Positions 28,901 to 37,109 of a stretch of DNA of 64,000 nt are shown here, one piece after another. The translations under genes were made by a program, and so were the position numbers. Position 1 is the stretch's first letter. Each line of letters starts with the position of its first letter. The notes below the pieces were generated by a model. That model was given only the letters and a program-made list of their open reading frames with translations. It made no database searches and was not told the origin of the DNA. Source of the DNA: Himantopus leucocephalus (taxonomy: Eukaryota; Chordata; Aves; Charadriiformes; Recurvirostridae). The DNA lies in the NCBI GenBank assembly GCA_003993805.1, contig RSEF01000031.1, positions 17,710,341 through 17,774,340 on the forward strand, read 5' to 3'.

Positions 28901-31900
28901 TAACCTTCTTATATACATTCAGCAGAAAACAAATTCTGAATGATTTATGCACAAAGATGACTGATTTTAAGAGAGAGAAAAAAGATTTAATTCTTCAAAA
29001 GAAAAAAAAATGTTCTTGGGAAAAAAAAAAAGATTTCTAGAAAAGAAAAATTGTACATATAGGATACCTGAATCTCTCATATAGTGGATTTCATCAAAAA
29101 TAACCCATGCAACTTCTCGCATGACCTCAGAACCTCTGTAGAGCATACTTCTCAAAATCTAGACAAGGAAAAAAAAAGTTGAGATCCATCACATGAAATA
29201 GCAGTTATATGACAGACACGTCAGTAAGACACGGCCAGAATTTTCAGTTCACATTTACATGGCAATATGAAAATTTATTTTGCACAAAACTTAAAAGCAT
29301 TTAAAGACTGACTACGAGATGCTTTCCAAGTTGATACTAATCTAACAAATATCATTATATGAGATGAACTGATTTCCATGCAAGAACAGTGGAGGAACAT
29401 AAAAGAAAAAACATTATTTTTCTCACAGGCTCTACATAGGAACATATTTGTTACAAGTCTACAGATCTACTTCTGCCAAGCCGCCTTCTTCCTTCACCCT
29501 AATAGATAACCTCTCTGTGATAAAGAGGAAATCTTTTGTCAGAAATCAAGTCATCCTGTCTCTCCGCCCCAATCTTTCCCTACCACAATTTCCTCCGTAA
29601 GACGCTACTCCTTTGAGGTAAAGGCAGAAAGAGGAAAATTCCAACTCATGGCTGGACAGATCTCTACAACAGAAATATGACAAAACTGCACCAATGGTGA
29701 AAAGCTGTATATTCCTGGAGTACTAGCATCTAGCGTGAACCACTCAACTATCACTCAATGATTTTCCTCTCCCCGTTTTGTTTCCCGAGAACAAAATACT
29801 GACCCTACAGGATTCAGTAAATCTCAGTAATGTTCACATCTATCCAAAGAAAACTCAGTGTCTTGAGCATTCAGGAAATTAAGTTCTGCCTTTCTCCATG
29901 TAAGGATGAAAGTTCCTGACTGATAGTCCAAAAGCATGAATTTACAGAGATTTACCTAACTTTTTCTAATAACAAAAAGTTAAAACATTAAAGGGAGACA
30001 TAATGAATTTTATAACATTTTCTACCCTAATTGGGCTTATTATAACAACTTTAATCTTTTAATATCAGAGCTTCCCAGTCAAAAAAGGGTAGAAGAAAAC
30101 ACAGAAAGATCAATAACTAATGTCCGTTCTTACCTCGGTTGTCATTACCAGACAAGAAGCTGTAGGATTAATGGTGACATCCCCAGTCATCAAACCAACA
30201 TCCTGAAATTCTTCGTACATCTCACGGTACTTCTGATTACTCAAAGCTTTAATTGGACTTGTAAATATCACACGCTGTTTCTCCCTCAAAGCCAAAGCAA
30301 TTGCATACCTGTATTCAAACATTGTATACGTTAAAGTTGTCAGGAAGACATTCAGAGCATATTACTTTCCTCTAATCTTCTGCTTAAAAAATCAAATAAA
30401 ATATACAATTCAGAACACCAGTAGAATGATATGAAGCATTTCATATCTAGATTATTAAGTTCAGTGCGATCTTAACTCAACTATGTATGCCTCTTTGGAG
30501 AGCAACAAATCATTGGCAACAAGTTAACTGATTTTTATGGACATCAGAGCACACCTAGTTTAATCTAAAAATCTCATTATCACTGTCTCATGACAACCTA
30601 TTATTATTTGAACACATGCTCTAATACATTTACATGTACACGACACTTCTCACCTCAGGTTAGCAAAGCCACTCCACTGTTAGACCAAACCCTAACAAAA
30701 AATGCACACTATCTTTTAAACATTTCTTGCCCGATAAACACCAAATTGGAAATTAAATCAAACCAGTGCTTCCAACAAAGCAAAGAAAACACACAAACTC
30801 CTTAGTAGTTATAACCAGGGGCTAGAAAACAAAGGTATTTTTTTCTAAGTTCACGCAAATCTGTATTGCAGAAACTTTCCTTTCAATATATACAACAACA
30901 TCTTAACAAATCCAGAACAATAAAAAGGTAAAAAGAATAAAAGGTAAAAAGATAAAAAAGGTAAAAAAGGTAAACTTTAACAAAAATTAAGCCTTTCACT
31001 ACCCACTAAACAAGATGACAGACATAGTTTTTATATTCAAGAATAGTCAATTCAATTCTAACACGGATGGTCCAAACTTTGTATCAAAAACCTGAGACAC
31101 AACAGCTACTGATGGTTCAGCGAAATGACAGGACAAACACCACACCATTCTCTTAGACCCTGTCAGAAAATTACTTACTCTGCACAAACAGTTTTACCAG
31201 CTGATGTATGAGCTGACACTAACACAGACTGGTTATTATCTACACAAAGAATAGCTTCCCTCTGAAAGGCATCAAGAATAAATGGATATTCCTAAAAAGA
31301 AAGAAAGCAAAAACATTACATATTTTTAACACAGACTGTTACTTACATCTAATTAACTTTGTGACTGATCTAGTGTGCAAATTACAACCAGAAGTGCAAT
31401 CTTGTAGATATTCATATCTTCAACTGATCTTAATCCAGTATTTTGCAATGACTTTGTATTTAAGTAATTTTATTTATACCATACTTAGTATCTTTGCTTA
31501 TGTCTTGTTGTCATATCAAATCAAAATCTTGCCCCAATTACTTAATTTTCTTTGATTTACTAATTTAGGAAGAGAAACTACAATGTACAACTGAAGCCAC
31601 CACGTGATGTTGTAGAATAGAATTGAAATCGCAACAGTCTATCCATTCTGTGCAACCACATCATTTTACTTTACCAAATTTAAAATCTAGAAACACCAAC
31701 GTTACTTATGACAGTCCATCTTTTCAAGACACTCTTTTCCAAGCCTTACTGACAAAGTACACTGTTCTTCCCTCTATGTTGATCTACTGCCTAAAGCATA
31801 TGCAAAACCAAAAATAAATGCAATCTATCACATACTTTTGCAGCTTTTCCAGTTCTTGGCTTCAGACCTGTGAAGTCTTCATCTGCTGGAAGTGCAACCT

Positions 31901-34900
31901 ATAAAATACATTTTAAATAAAAACAGTTGCAGAATTCTTGGTGTCCACTCCAGTGACATAGCAAGCTACAAGGAGCTGGGGCAGGAGATGTAAAGTGCAT
32001 GAAAACTAATTTGAATTTCTACCCTGTTTCTATGAGCTCATGGGTAGAGGCTTCCTTCCTTCCACTCTGAGTTTTTCAACCAATCTCTCTATCCTCCTGC
32101 CCCAACAATGCTCCTTCTCGCACTTCTCTGATACTCCCTACTGTCTTGTGTGAAATATTTCTGCTTCACCTACCTTGGAACAGCTTCTGGCCAATGGACG
32201 TTAGAAGCAATTACTCAGCTCACATTGCTAACACTCCCTTTCCAAGGATAATATATTTATACAGGTAAAGTTCCCGTTCCTGGCCAACACCTAACATTCA
32301 TTTATACTAAATATTTAGGGTCTCTTCAGTTACTAAGTGATGGCAAACCCCCACCAGACATCTCAAGATAACAAAAACTGTACAGATGCATGGGCTTTAA
32401 AACCTGCACCATCAATTGTATAAACCGTTCCTTCATTACAAAGGTCTGATCATACAGGGTCCTTGAATGTGACACTAATTAACTTGAGCTAGTTCTGGAT
32501 GACAGCACAGAAACGAAAATGAGCATAAAAGTACAAGGAAGTTAAAATTTATGTATTTAATTATCACAGAAACTCTTTCTGACATCTTTGGATGAAGGGT
32601 GATTTAAAAAAAATAATCAGCATTAATACTTCTGATTTTTCATATTTTAAATTGTATTTATGTCTAACACAATTTGAAAATGGATAGTTTTCAGTATTTT
32701 GCTTTTACATAAATTTTTTTCCCTTTTTACCAAAATGTAATTTTCAACAGTAATCAGCCTTACAAGAAAGCCTTTCATTTTCGAACCAGAATAGCTACTT
32801 CAATGCACACTTCAATGCACACTTATATCACAGAATAGCTACTTCAATGAACCACTTCAATGCACACTTACATCACACTATGAACACAGACCTATTTTAT
32901 CAACCACTAGGTTTTCCTCCTCAACAACAGCACTTAGAACGTGCTTGGTACCTTTCAGATATGGAAACATATCAACTTTATCATTGAGTGTTTCACAATT
33001 GCTCATTTTATTGGAAGTATCATTCAAACAGCTTCTGGTAAGGGTAAGATATCCTATTAATTTTTCAAGTGCATTTTGTGCATGCTCAATGCCAGATACA
33101 GACCTCAACTCTTTACAAGCCTGTTCTACCTTAAATATAATATGGAATAACATATCTGCTTGAGGGTAGGAAGACTCTACAGAGGAATCTGGACAGGCTG
33201 AATAGATGGGCCAAGGCCAACTGTATTAGGTTCAACAAGGCCAAGTGCCAGGTCCTGCGCTTGGGTCACAACAACCTCATGCAACACCACAGGCTTGGGG
33301 AGGAATGGCTGGAAAGCTGCACGGAGGAAAAGGACCTGGGAGTGTTGGTCAACAGCCAGCTGCATATGAGCCAGCAGTGTGCCCAGGTGGCCAAGAAGGC
33401 CAACAGCATCCTGGCTTCTATCAGAAACGACGTGGCCAGCAGGACTAGGGAAGTGATCATCCCCCTGTACTCGGCACTGGTGAGGCCCCACCTCAAGTAC
33501 TGTGTTCAGTTTTGGGCCACTCACTACAAGAAAGTCGCTGAGGTGCTGGAACGTGTCCAGAGAAGGGTAACGAGGCTGGTGAAGGGTCTGGAGCACAGGT
33601 CTTATGAGGAGCAGCTGAGAGAACTGGGCTTGTTTAGCCTGGAGAAAAGGAGGCTCAGAGGAAACCTTATCACTCTCTACAACTACCTGAAAGGAGGTTG
33701 TAGTGAGGTGGGGGTTGGTCTCTTCACCCAAGCAACAAGCGACAGGACAAGAGGAAATGGCCTCGAGTTGCGGCAGGGAAGGTTTATATTGGATATTACG
33801 AAAAATTTCTTCATTGAAAGGGTTATCAAGCATTGGAACAGGCTGCCCAGGCAAGTGGTTGAATCACAGTCTTTGGAGGTATTTAAAACACATGTAGACG
33901 TGGCACTTGGGGACGTGGTTTAGTGGGACTTGGCAATGCTACGTTAATGGCTGAACGCAATGACCTTAAAGGTCTTTTCCAACCTAAATGACTCTATGAT
34001 TCTATGATATTAATAAGTACAAACACAATAAATGATATTATTATACTGGCAGTAATACATGTAATTCTATGAAACAAGCCTATACTTTTCATGTGCATTT
34101 TCACTGCACTCACCTCATGTGTACAACCTTCAACAGTCTCCACAGCTTGCACCTTTACTTGAGGCATCAGTTCTGCCAGACTGAAAACATACGAGTTAGG
34201 ATGGCCAAAAAAGGTATTTAAAAATCCTGTTTTCTTTATAAATTCAAAAATGTTGAACTATACCTGTGCTTTAACTGCAACATTAAGGAAAGGATGCACA
34301 AACTTGAAACGGACAGTTGGCATATGCTACTACAAAGACTAGGAATACCTCTCTGTGTTAAAATTTTGCTACTATATAAATCTACTTCAACTACAGCTCT
34401 GGGATTTGTAACACCTTAAGAACTTGCACCACAAAACAGCACGTGGATCACATTTGTTCATGTGAAGATTTCTGATGAAGCGGGGACTTTTTTTTCAATA
34501 TACAACAATGCAAAATTCAAGACCTTTACTCCTGCTCCTAATCACGACACCAAATTAACAGTAGCCTGAAGCACCCCAAGCAGCTGCCTGAAGATGAGAC
34601 CCCTCCTTTCTTTAACAGTCCCTTCTCTCATTGTCACAAGAATGGGCTAGTGTCTCACTGCATAAAACAGTGGGCTTTTTCTTACAGTTTTAACATACTA
34701 AGCTACTGTGGGCAAGTATACATTCTACTCACACCACTAAAACAGAAACTGACTTAAAATGTTGACCCTGGTTCTGTTTTGCTTCTTTACAGGTACACTT
34801 TGTTAGCACTGTTCTGAAAAGTCTTTTCATCACTTTCTCACAGAAAATCTCACCTTGAACTTAAGAAAAATTACCATCTAAGACCAAATGACAGTCCAGA

Positions 34901-36476
34901 CGAGAATTATGTCTAACAGAAGTCAATAACACATCATCCAGAGAAAAGTATAAGAACACAGCAAGCACATAATTGCATGCCTGTACTTAAGATTCCAAAT
35001 ATTTGCTGCAGGTATACTCTTACGTGACTCACATCTTGGTCTGAGAATGAATTTTCTGTTCAGTAATTTTACTTTTCAGCTAAGTCTCTTCTTACTAACT
35101 GCACTCTCTGAAATTAACGGGATATTTTTCAGACAATATCCACTTCTATCAGAGATAAGGCCTAACATTTGTAGTTAATTGCAAGGAATAGTATGCAGAT
35201 ATGCTCCTGCTTACATTTATTGCTATAACAACCAAGGTCAGCTAACTTTGTTGTATGTTCTGTTGGAAGATTGGAAGCGGAAAAGCATAGATGGGTCCCA
35301 CCTGCAGAGATGAGCAGACAGGACAGGTGACCCAAAACAAGAAGGGTATTTCATCCCATCTGCATCGTGCTCAGTATAAAAGCTGAATCCCTCAGCCTTG
35401 TTTGTCTTCTTGGTCAAATTCTTCTTCTTGTATCCCAAGCCAATTATGTCTTTCAGTGGTGTGGTTACACAGCAAGCCTGCCTCCTCCCATGTACCTCAC
35501 TGCTTATCTCTTGCTATATGCCTGAAATCAGCACGATGGCTTTGACCATGAACCAGTGATCCACATGCAGCAACCACAAATACATGAACATTACACACTG
35601 CAGTTGGCCATCTGTCTGCAGTATTATTTCAGCATATTCAATGGTCATCACTGCTGAAGTTGTACTAGCAGCACACCCTCACTTACCTATATAATGGAAA
35701 AGGAACCCCATGTGCAAATTCATCTTTATATGAAAACACTGCAAAGCTACTTATATTGACTATCCACAAATGGCATATAGCTAACCAGTATATGTCTTGT
35801 TATGATTTCCTTACACATTAAGCTGGGCACTTACTTAGCATCTTCTGATACAATATCTTCCAATTTCGGCTTCTTTCCCAAAACTGCATCTTTGGTACTA
35901 TCAACCTCAACTTCCCTTTTGGTCTTCCCTGTCGCAGCCACTGAAGATTTTTCCTCTGATCGTTTTCTGCAACATAAATAGACAAAAAAATTAAAGTTTG
36001 CCTCTTTAATGTATGTATTTTCAGAATAGAAATCTATGGGCAACAGTGATCACATTGCATTTAAAGCACAAAACAGGGAAGTCCACACAGGAAAACCACC
36101 ACGGGTTTTCAAACCACTTCGCAGATAAGCTTCCCCCAGGTCCCTGTGCTCCCCAGCTGCCTACTATGCCAGGACTGGCTACAGCGTTCAGGCCAGGGAT
36201 CCCAGGAAAGCGTGTCCCTCTAGGCTGCACCGACTCCCCGGTCCCGAGGGAGTTCAGTAGCTCAAACAAGCTGGTAGAAGGCAGGCCCAACAGTGTGGCC
36301 CAAGCCTCGGCTGCCAGAGCACCCGCCGCCCCGCTCCCCAGGCCCCCACCGCGCCCTCACCCCGGTCTCCTGGCGCCCTCGGTGTCGCCTGCTTTGCTCT
36401 TCTTGGCGCCGGAGGCGGCGGCCGCCGAGTCCTCCTCAAACACGCTGAACAGCTCGTCGCCAAACGCGTCCGCCAT
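1823..36476 (-). CDS. MTREX: MTREX (MTR4/SKIV2L2) exosome RNA helicase gene, incomplete
   Basis: Spliced minus-strand gene for the Ski2-like DExH RNA helicase MTR4. In the nucleus this protein unwinds substrates and threads them into the RNA exosome as part of TRAMP, NEXT and PAXT (family knowledge). Nineteen exons are seen. The first 18 join in frame to 676 codons: acidic start [16 protein letters not shown], Walker A AHTSAGKT (153-160), DEIH (244-247), SAT (275-277), motif [12 protein letters not shown] (511-520), then the winged-helix region and the KOW start GWGVVVNF. A further exon near the C-terminus lies at 1823-1985. About 250 residues between them are not in the window sequence, and the final exon is off the left edge. 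The start codon is the conserved family start. It shares a promoter with DHX29. Confidence 0.96.
2139..2230 (-). mobile_element. CR1 3' end running into an assembly gap
   Basis: CACAGAATCACAGAATGG followed by the GGTTGGAAGGGA and CCAACCCCCCTGCC blocks of the avian CR1 3' end, cut off by Ns. The rest of the element, if present, is in the gap. Confidence 0.85.
2231..2330. other. Assembly gap (100 N) in MTREX
   Basis: Exactly 100 Ns, the usual placeholder for a gap of unknown size. A CR1 end lies on the left and an LTR on the right. The region between exon 18 and the near-terminal exon lacks about 250 expected codons, so the true gap is probably large. Confidence 0.9.
2331..2543 (-). mobile_element. 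LTR retroelement end (minus), same family as 40826-41182
   Basis: Read on the minus strand it starts TGTTATGGTTTGAGAAA and runs about 213 bp, closely matching 40826-41039, before entering the gap. The TG terminus fits an LTR boundary. The other LTR end is not seen: the left gap flank is CR1 instead. Confidence 0.75.
2549..5378. other. MTREX intron 18 remainder, no exons found
   Basis: AT-rich sequence read on the minus strand for the conserved MTR4 arch and helical-bundle peptides expected after NVK. None was found, nor any other gene or repeat I can name. Confidence 0.65.
5379..5447 (-). CDS. MTREX: MTREX exon 18, KOW start
   Basis: Residues 654-676, [20 protein letters not shown] then NVK, the first strands of the arch KOW domain, which binds RNA and adaptor proteins in the family. 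Acceptor TTTCAG, donor AAG|GTAAAA. The next expected exons are not found downstream. Confidence 0.95.
5740..5912 (-). CDS. MTREX: MTREX exon 17
   Basis: Residues 596-653: [20 protein letters not shown], then the coiled-coil/arch stalk [20 protein letters not shown] and PGRLVK. Acceptor TTGCAG, donor AAG|GTAATT. Confidence 0.95.
6298..6340. repeat. Direct repeat plus 10-bp hairpin
   Basis: CTTCTAACAAGA occurs at 6298 and 6313; the second copy pairs with TTGTTAGAAG at 6331-6340 across an 8-base loop. MTREX intron 16. Confidence 0.7.
7733..7883 (-). CDS. MTREX: MTREX exon 16
   Basis: Residues 546-595 plus one base, [20 protein letters not shown] through [13 protein letters not shown], the winged-helix region that follows RecA2. 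Separated from exon 15 by a 12.5-kb intron. Acceptor TTTCAG, donor AAA|GTAAGT. Confidence 0.96.
8199..8685 (+). mobile_element. Internal CR1 fragment (reverse transcriptase region)
   Basis: Contains CR1 ORF2 sequence with [20 protein letters not shown], the YLDF..AFD palm motif of LINE reverse transcriptase. It aligns with the middle of the copy at 50069-52300. A stop after FDGWTV and loss of both ends make it non-functional. The right end coincides with a short inverted repeat. Confidence 0.92.
8674..8700. repeat. Perfect 12-bp inverted repeat at CR1 breakpoint
   Basis: TGCTGTTTAGTA, a 3-base loop AGA, then TACTAAACAGCA. The left arm is CR1 sequence; the right arm is where CR1 similarity ends. 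Confidence 0.85.
20394..20519 (-). CDS. MTREX: MTREX exon 15, motif VI
   Basis: Residues 504-545. [20 protein letters not shown] carries the arginine-finger motif VI, then [20 protein letters not shown]. Acceptor CCTAG, donor AAG|GTAGGA. Confidence 0.97.
22020..22121 (-). CDS. MTREX: MTREX exon 14, motif V
   Basis: Residues 470-503. Contains [19 protein letters not shown] (motif V), then [13 protein letters not shown]. Acceptor TTTAG, donor TGG|GTGAGT. A 46-bp duplicated segment with an N lies just upstream in gene sense, in the flanking intron. Confidence 0.96.
22155..22247 (+). repeat. Perfect 46-bp direct duplication around a single N
   Basis: Positions 22155-22200 and 22202-22247 are identical, both starting CCAAAGGCTCTTAAGC and separated only by the N at 22201. 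This pattern is typical of two contig ends that overlap but were not merged. Confidence 0.9.
22403..22502. other. Assembly gap (100 N) in MTREX intron
   Basis: 100-N placeholder between MTREX exons 14 and 13. The flanks show no recognised repeat, and no MTREX codons are missing across it. Confidence 0.95.
23325..23435 (-). CDS. MTREX: MTREX exon 13
   Basis: Residues 433-469, [20 protein letters not shown] through [17 protein letters not shown] is highly conserved in Ski2-like helicases. Acceptor CCCAG, donor AAG|GTATAT. Confidence 0.96.
24853..24932 (-). CDS. MTREX: MTREX exon 12
   Basis: Residues 406-432, [20 protein letters not shown] then EDKKLPQ, a charged helical insert in RecA2. Acceptor CTTAG, donor CAG|GTGAGT. 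Confidence 0.95.
26148..26279 (-). CDS. MTREX: MTREX exon 11, RecA2 start
   Basis: Residues 362-405 plus one base. [20 protein letters not shown] then [24 protein letters not shown] is the motif IV region of RecA2. Acceptor CTGCAG, donor ACAG|GTACAG. Confidence 0.96.
26408..26510 (-). CDS. MTREX: MTREX exon 10
   Basis: Residues 328-361 plus one base, including [20 protein letters not shown] and the basic linker KGRKGGTK. Acceptor TCTAG, donor AAG|GTGAGT. Confidence 0.95.
26590..26725 (+). mobile_element. MIR/CORE-SINE-like relic
   Basis: Contains, in the MIR order, TACCATTACCCCACATTTAA (the Pol III SINE 'cccattttacag' block), then GTGGCACAGCTCAGAATT and TTCTTCTATCCACCACACCA (the 'agctggaatttgaac' and 'ctctaaccactacacca' blocks). 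Old and diverged. MTREX intron 9. Confidence 0.55.
27293..27391 (-). CDS. MTREX: MTREX exon 9
   Basis: Residues 295-327, [20 protein letters not shown] and the following [13 protein letters not shown], linking RecA1 to RecA2. Acceptor TTATAG, donor AAT|GTAAGG. Confidence 0.96.
28582..28706 (-). CDS. MTREX: MTREX exon 8, SAT motif III
   Basis: Residues 253-294, [19 protein letters not shown] then [16 protein letters not shown], with motif III SAT at 275-277. Acceptor TTTCAG, donor CAG|GTAACG. Confidence 0.97.
29068..29158 (-). CDS. MTREX: MTREX exon 7, DEIH box
   Basis: Residues 223-252 plus one base. Contains [15 protein letters not shown] is the Walker B/motif II catalytic sequence. Acceptor GTCTAG, donor TCAG|GTATCC. 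Confidence 0.97.
30134..30308 (-). CDS. MTREX: MTREX exon 6, motif Ia/Ib region
   Basis: Residues 164-222: [20 protein letters not shown] (motif Ia) through [20 protein letters not shown] (motif Ib). Acceptor TACAG, donor GAG|GTAAGA. Confidence 0.97.
30918..30975 (+). repeat. A-rich GGTAAAAA tandem array
   Basis: Short irregular array of GGTAAAAAG/GGTAAAAAA units in MTREX intron 5. Confidence 0.75.
31179..31291 (-). CDS. MTREX: MTREX exon 5, Walker A
   Basis: Residues 127-163 plus two bases. Begins [14 protein letters not shown] (Q-motif-like region) and carries motif I, AHTSAGKT, the ATP phosphate-binding loop. Acceptor TTTTAG, donor GA|GTAAGT. Confidence 0.97.
31836..31898 (-). CDS. MTREX: MTREX exon 4
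   Basis: Residues 106-126, [20 protein letters not shown] then K. Acceptor TTATAG, donor AAA|GTATGT. Confidence 0.94.
32787..32877 (+). repeat. Imperfect 45-bp tandem duplication
   Basis: Two copies each run AGAATAGCTACTTCAATG ... CACTTCAATGCACACTTA ... ATCAC, and within the first copy TTCAATGCACAC is itself repeated. MTREX intron 3. Confidence 0.8.
32952..33129 (-). other. Unassigned exon-like open segment
   Basis: Minus-strand segment bounded by TTAAG| and AAAG|GTACC and open throughout: [20 protein letters not shown], then [20 protein letters not shown] and further. I do not recognise it. At 178 nt it would shift the MTREX frame if used as a cassette exon. It abuts a CR1 and a tandem duplication. 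It may be a chance open frame or a fragment of an unrelated gene. Confidence 0.25.
33162..34008 (+). mobile_element. CR1 LINE, 3' 0.85 kb, with open ORF2 end
   Basis: 5'-truncated CR1 with an intact 3' end (ACTCTATGATTCTATGAT). An uninterrupted 220-codon frame (33261-33923) carries the ORF2 C-terminus, for example [20 protein letters not shown] and [20 protein letters not shown]. The open frame and clean tail suggest it is younger than other copies here. It sits in MTREX intron 3, opposite in sense to MTREX. Confidence 0.93.
33261..33923 (+). pseudogene. CR1 ORF2 C-terminal remnant (220 codons)
   Basis: Open frame inside the CR1 above, covering only the C-terminal end of ORF2. Endonuclease and reverse transcriptase domains are absent, so it cannot be an active protein. 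The open frames on the opposite strand are shadows. Confidence 0.85.
34114..34180 (-). CDS. MTREX: MTREX exon 3
   Basis: Residues 83-105, [18 protein letters not shown] and CTHE, conserved in vertebrate MTR4 just before the helicase core. Acceptor TTTCAG, donor GAG|GTGAGT. Confidence 0.95.
35250..35600 (+). mobile_element. LTR-like fragment with TATA box
   Basis: The CAGGTGACCCAAAAC, GGGTATTTCATCCCATC and GCTCAGTATAAAAGCTGA series looks like the U3 promoter of an avian endogenous LTR, with TATAAAAG at 35375-35382. Ends are not defined and no target duplication was found. MTREX intron 2, opposite in sense to MTREX. Confidence 0.4.
35835..35966 (-). CDS. MTREX: MTREX exon 2
   Basis: Residues 39-82, a charged disordered N-terminal tail containing [16 protein letters not shown]. 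Acceptor TTGCAG|AAAACG, donor CTAA|GTAAGT. Confidence 0.93.
36361..36476 (-). CDS. MTREX: MTREX exon 1 (coding part)
   Basis: Codons 1-38 plus two bases. Starts at the ATG complementary to 36474-36476 and encodes [16 protein letters not shown] followed by an Ala-rich and Lys-containing linker. Donor is GGG|GTGAGG. Lies inside the CpG island. Confidence 0.95.
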
Positions 36477-36479
36477 CTT
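36470..36479 (-). promoter_or_regulatory. MTREX: YY1-like site over the MTREX start codon
   Basis: On the minus strand this reads AAGATGGCGG, a strong match to the YY1 core, and the ATG inside it is the MTREX start. YY1 sites at this position typically help set transcription and translation starts in housekeeping genes (family knowledge). Confidence 0.6.
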
Positions 36480-36740
36480 TCCCCCTGGTCCCACAATGCC
36501 TCGCGCAGGAAGGCCTCACCCCACCTCCCGAATCTGTGCCGCCCCTATCCTCGGAGCTGCACGCCGAGGAGAGACAGAGCCCCCACACCGCCCCCAGGCA
36601 CGGGGAGCCGGGACCACACTCACGGCCAAACCCCAATCCCACCCCGCCAGCACTAGGGCGCCGCAAGCGCCCGCTCAGCGCAGAACGGCCCCCGGGCTGC
36701 ACCTTCCCACAATCCCCCGCGGCCGGAGGTGGCCCTTGCC

Positions 36741-36747
36741 CCGGAAG
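36741..36747 (+). promoter_or_regulatory. ETS-like site CCGGAAG
   Basis: CCCCGGAAGC matches the GABP/ETS core and sits near the middle of the divergent promoter. A second variant, CCGGATGT, lies at 36884-36891. Confidence 0.45.
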
Positions 36748-36807
36748 CTGATTCTCGCTACGTCTTGGAAGCCGGGCGGCGGCGAGGCGCCCTCCTCCCG
36801 GCGCTGA

Positions 36808-36812
36808 CCAAT
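36808..36812 (+). promoter_or_regulatory. CCAAT box 1
   Basis: GACCAATGAG context, a good NF-Y match, in the intergenic promoter. Confidence 0.6.
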
Positions 36813-36848
36813 GAGAGATGGAGGGCGGTGCCAAGTGGGCGGCACCGG

Positions 36849-36853
36849 CCAAT
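36849..36853 (+). promoter_or_regulatory. CCAAT box 2
   Basis: GGCCAATAGG context, a good NF-Y match, 41 bp (about four helical turns) from the first box and 76 bp before the DHX29 start codon. Confidence 0.6.
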
Positions 36854-36928
36854 AGGGAGCGGTGGCTGTGCCAAGCGCCGTGCCCGGATGTAGGAGGTGG
36901 GCCCGTTCCGCTGCGGGCGAGGGGTGTC

Positions 36929-37109
36929 ATGGGCGGCCGCAACAAGAAGCAGCGGGCGGGCAGCGCGGCCCATACCGCCTCCGCTGCCACCGCGGCTGCT
37001 CGGGCTCGAGCCGCTGCTGAGGCCGGTGCTGCTGCCGCTGCTGCGAATGCGGGCAGCCGAGCGGCGTCGCGGCCGCCGCCCGCATGCAAGGAGCCGCGTG
37101 TCAAGCAAG
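36929..37109 (+). CDS. DHX29: DHX29 exon 1 (coding part)
   Basis: Codons 1-60 plus one base. [12 protein letters not shown], then a low-complexity Ala/Arg stretch and KEPRVKQ. Very GC-rich. Donor CAAG|GTACCG. The reading frame is open upstream to another ATG at 36818, which is not conserved in the family. Confidence 0.94.

Noticed and set aside
33177..33854. 225-codon minus-strand open frame
   Set aside because: Antisense of the CR1 ORF2 remnant on the plus strand.
36013..36807. 264-codon plus-strand open frame upstream of DHX29
   Set aside because: It runs antisense through MTREX exon 1 and the CpG island, where stops are rare. Composition is Pro/Ala/Arg low complexity with no domain.
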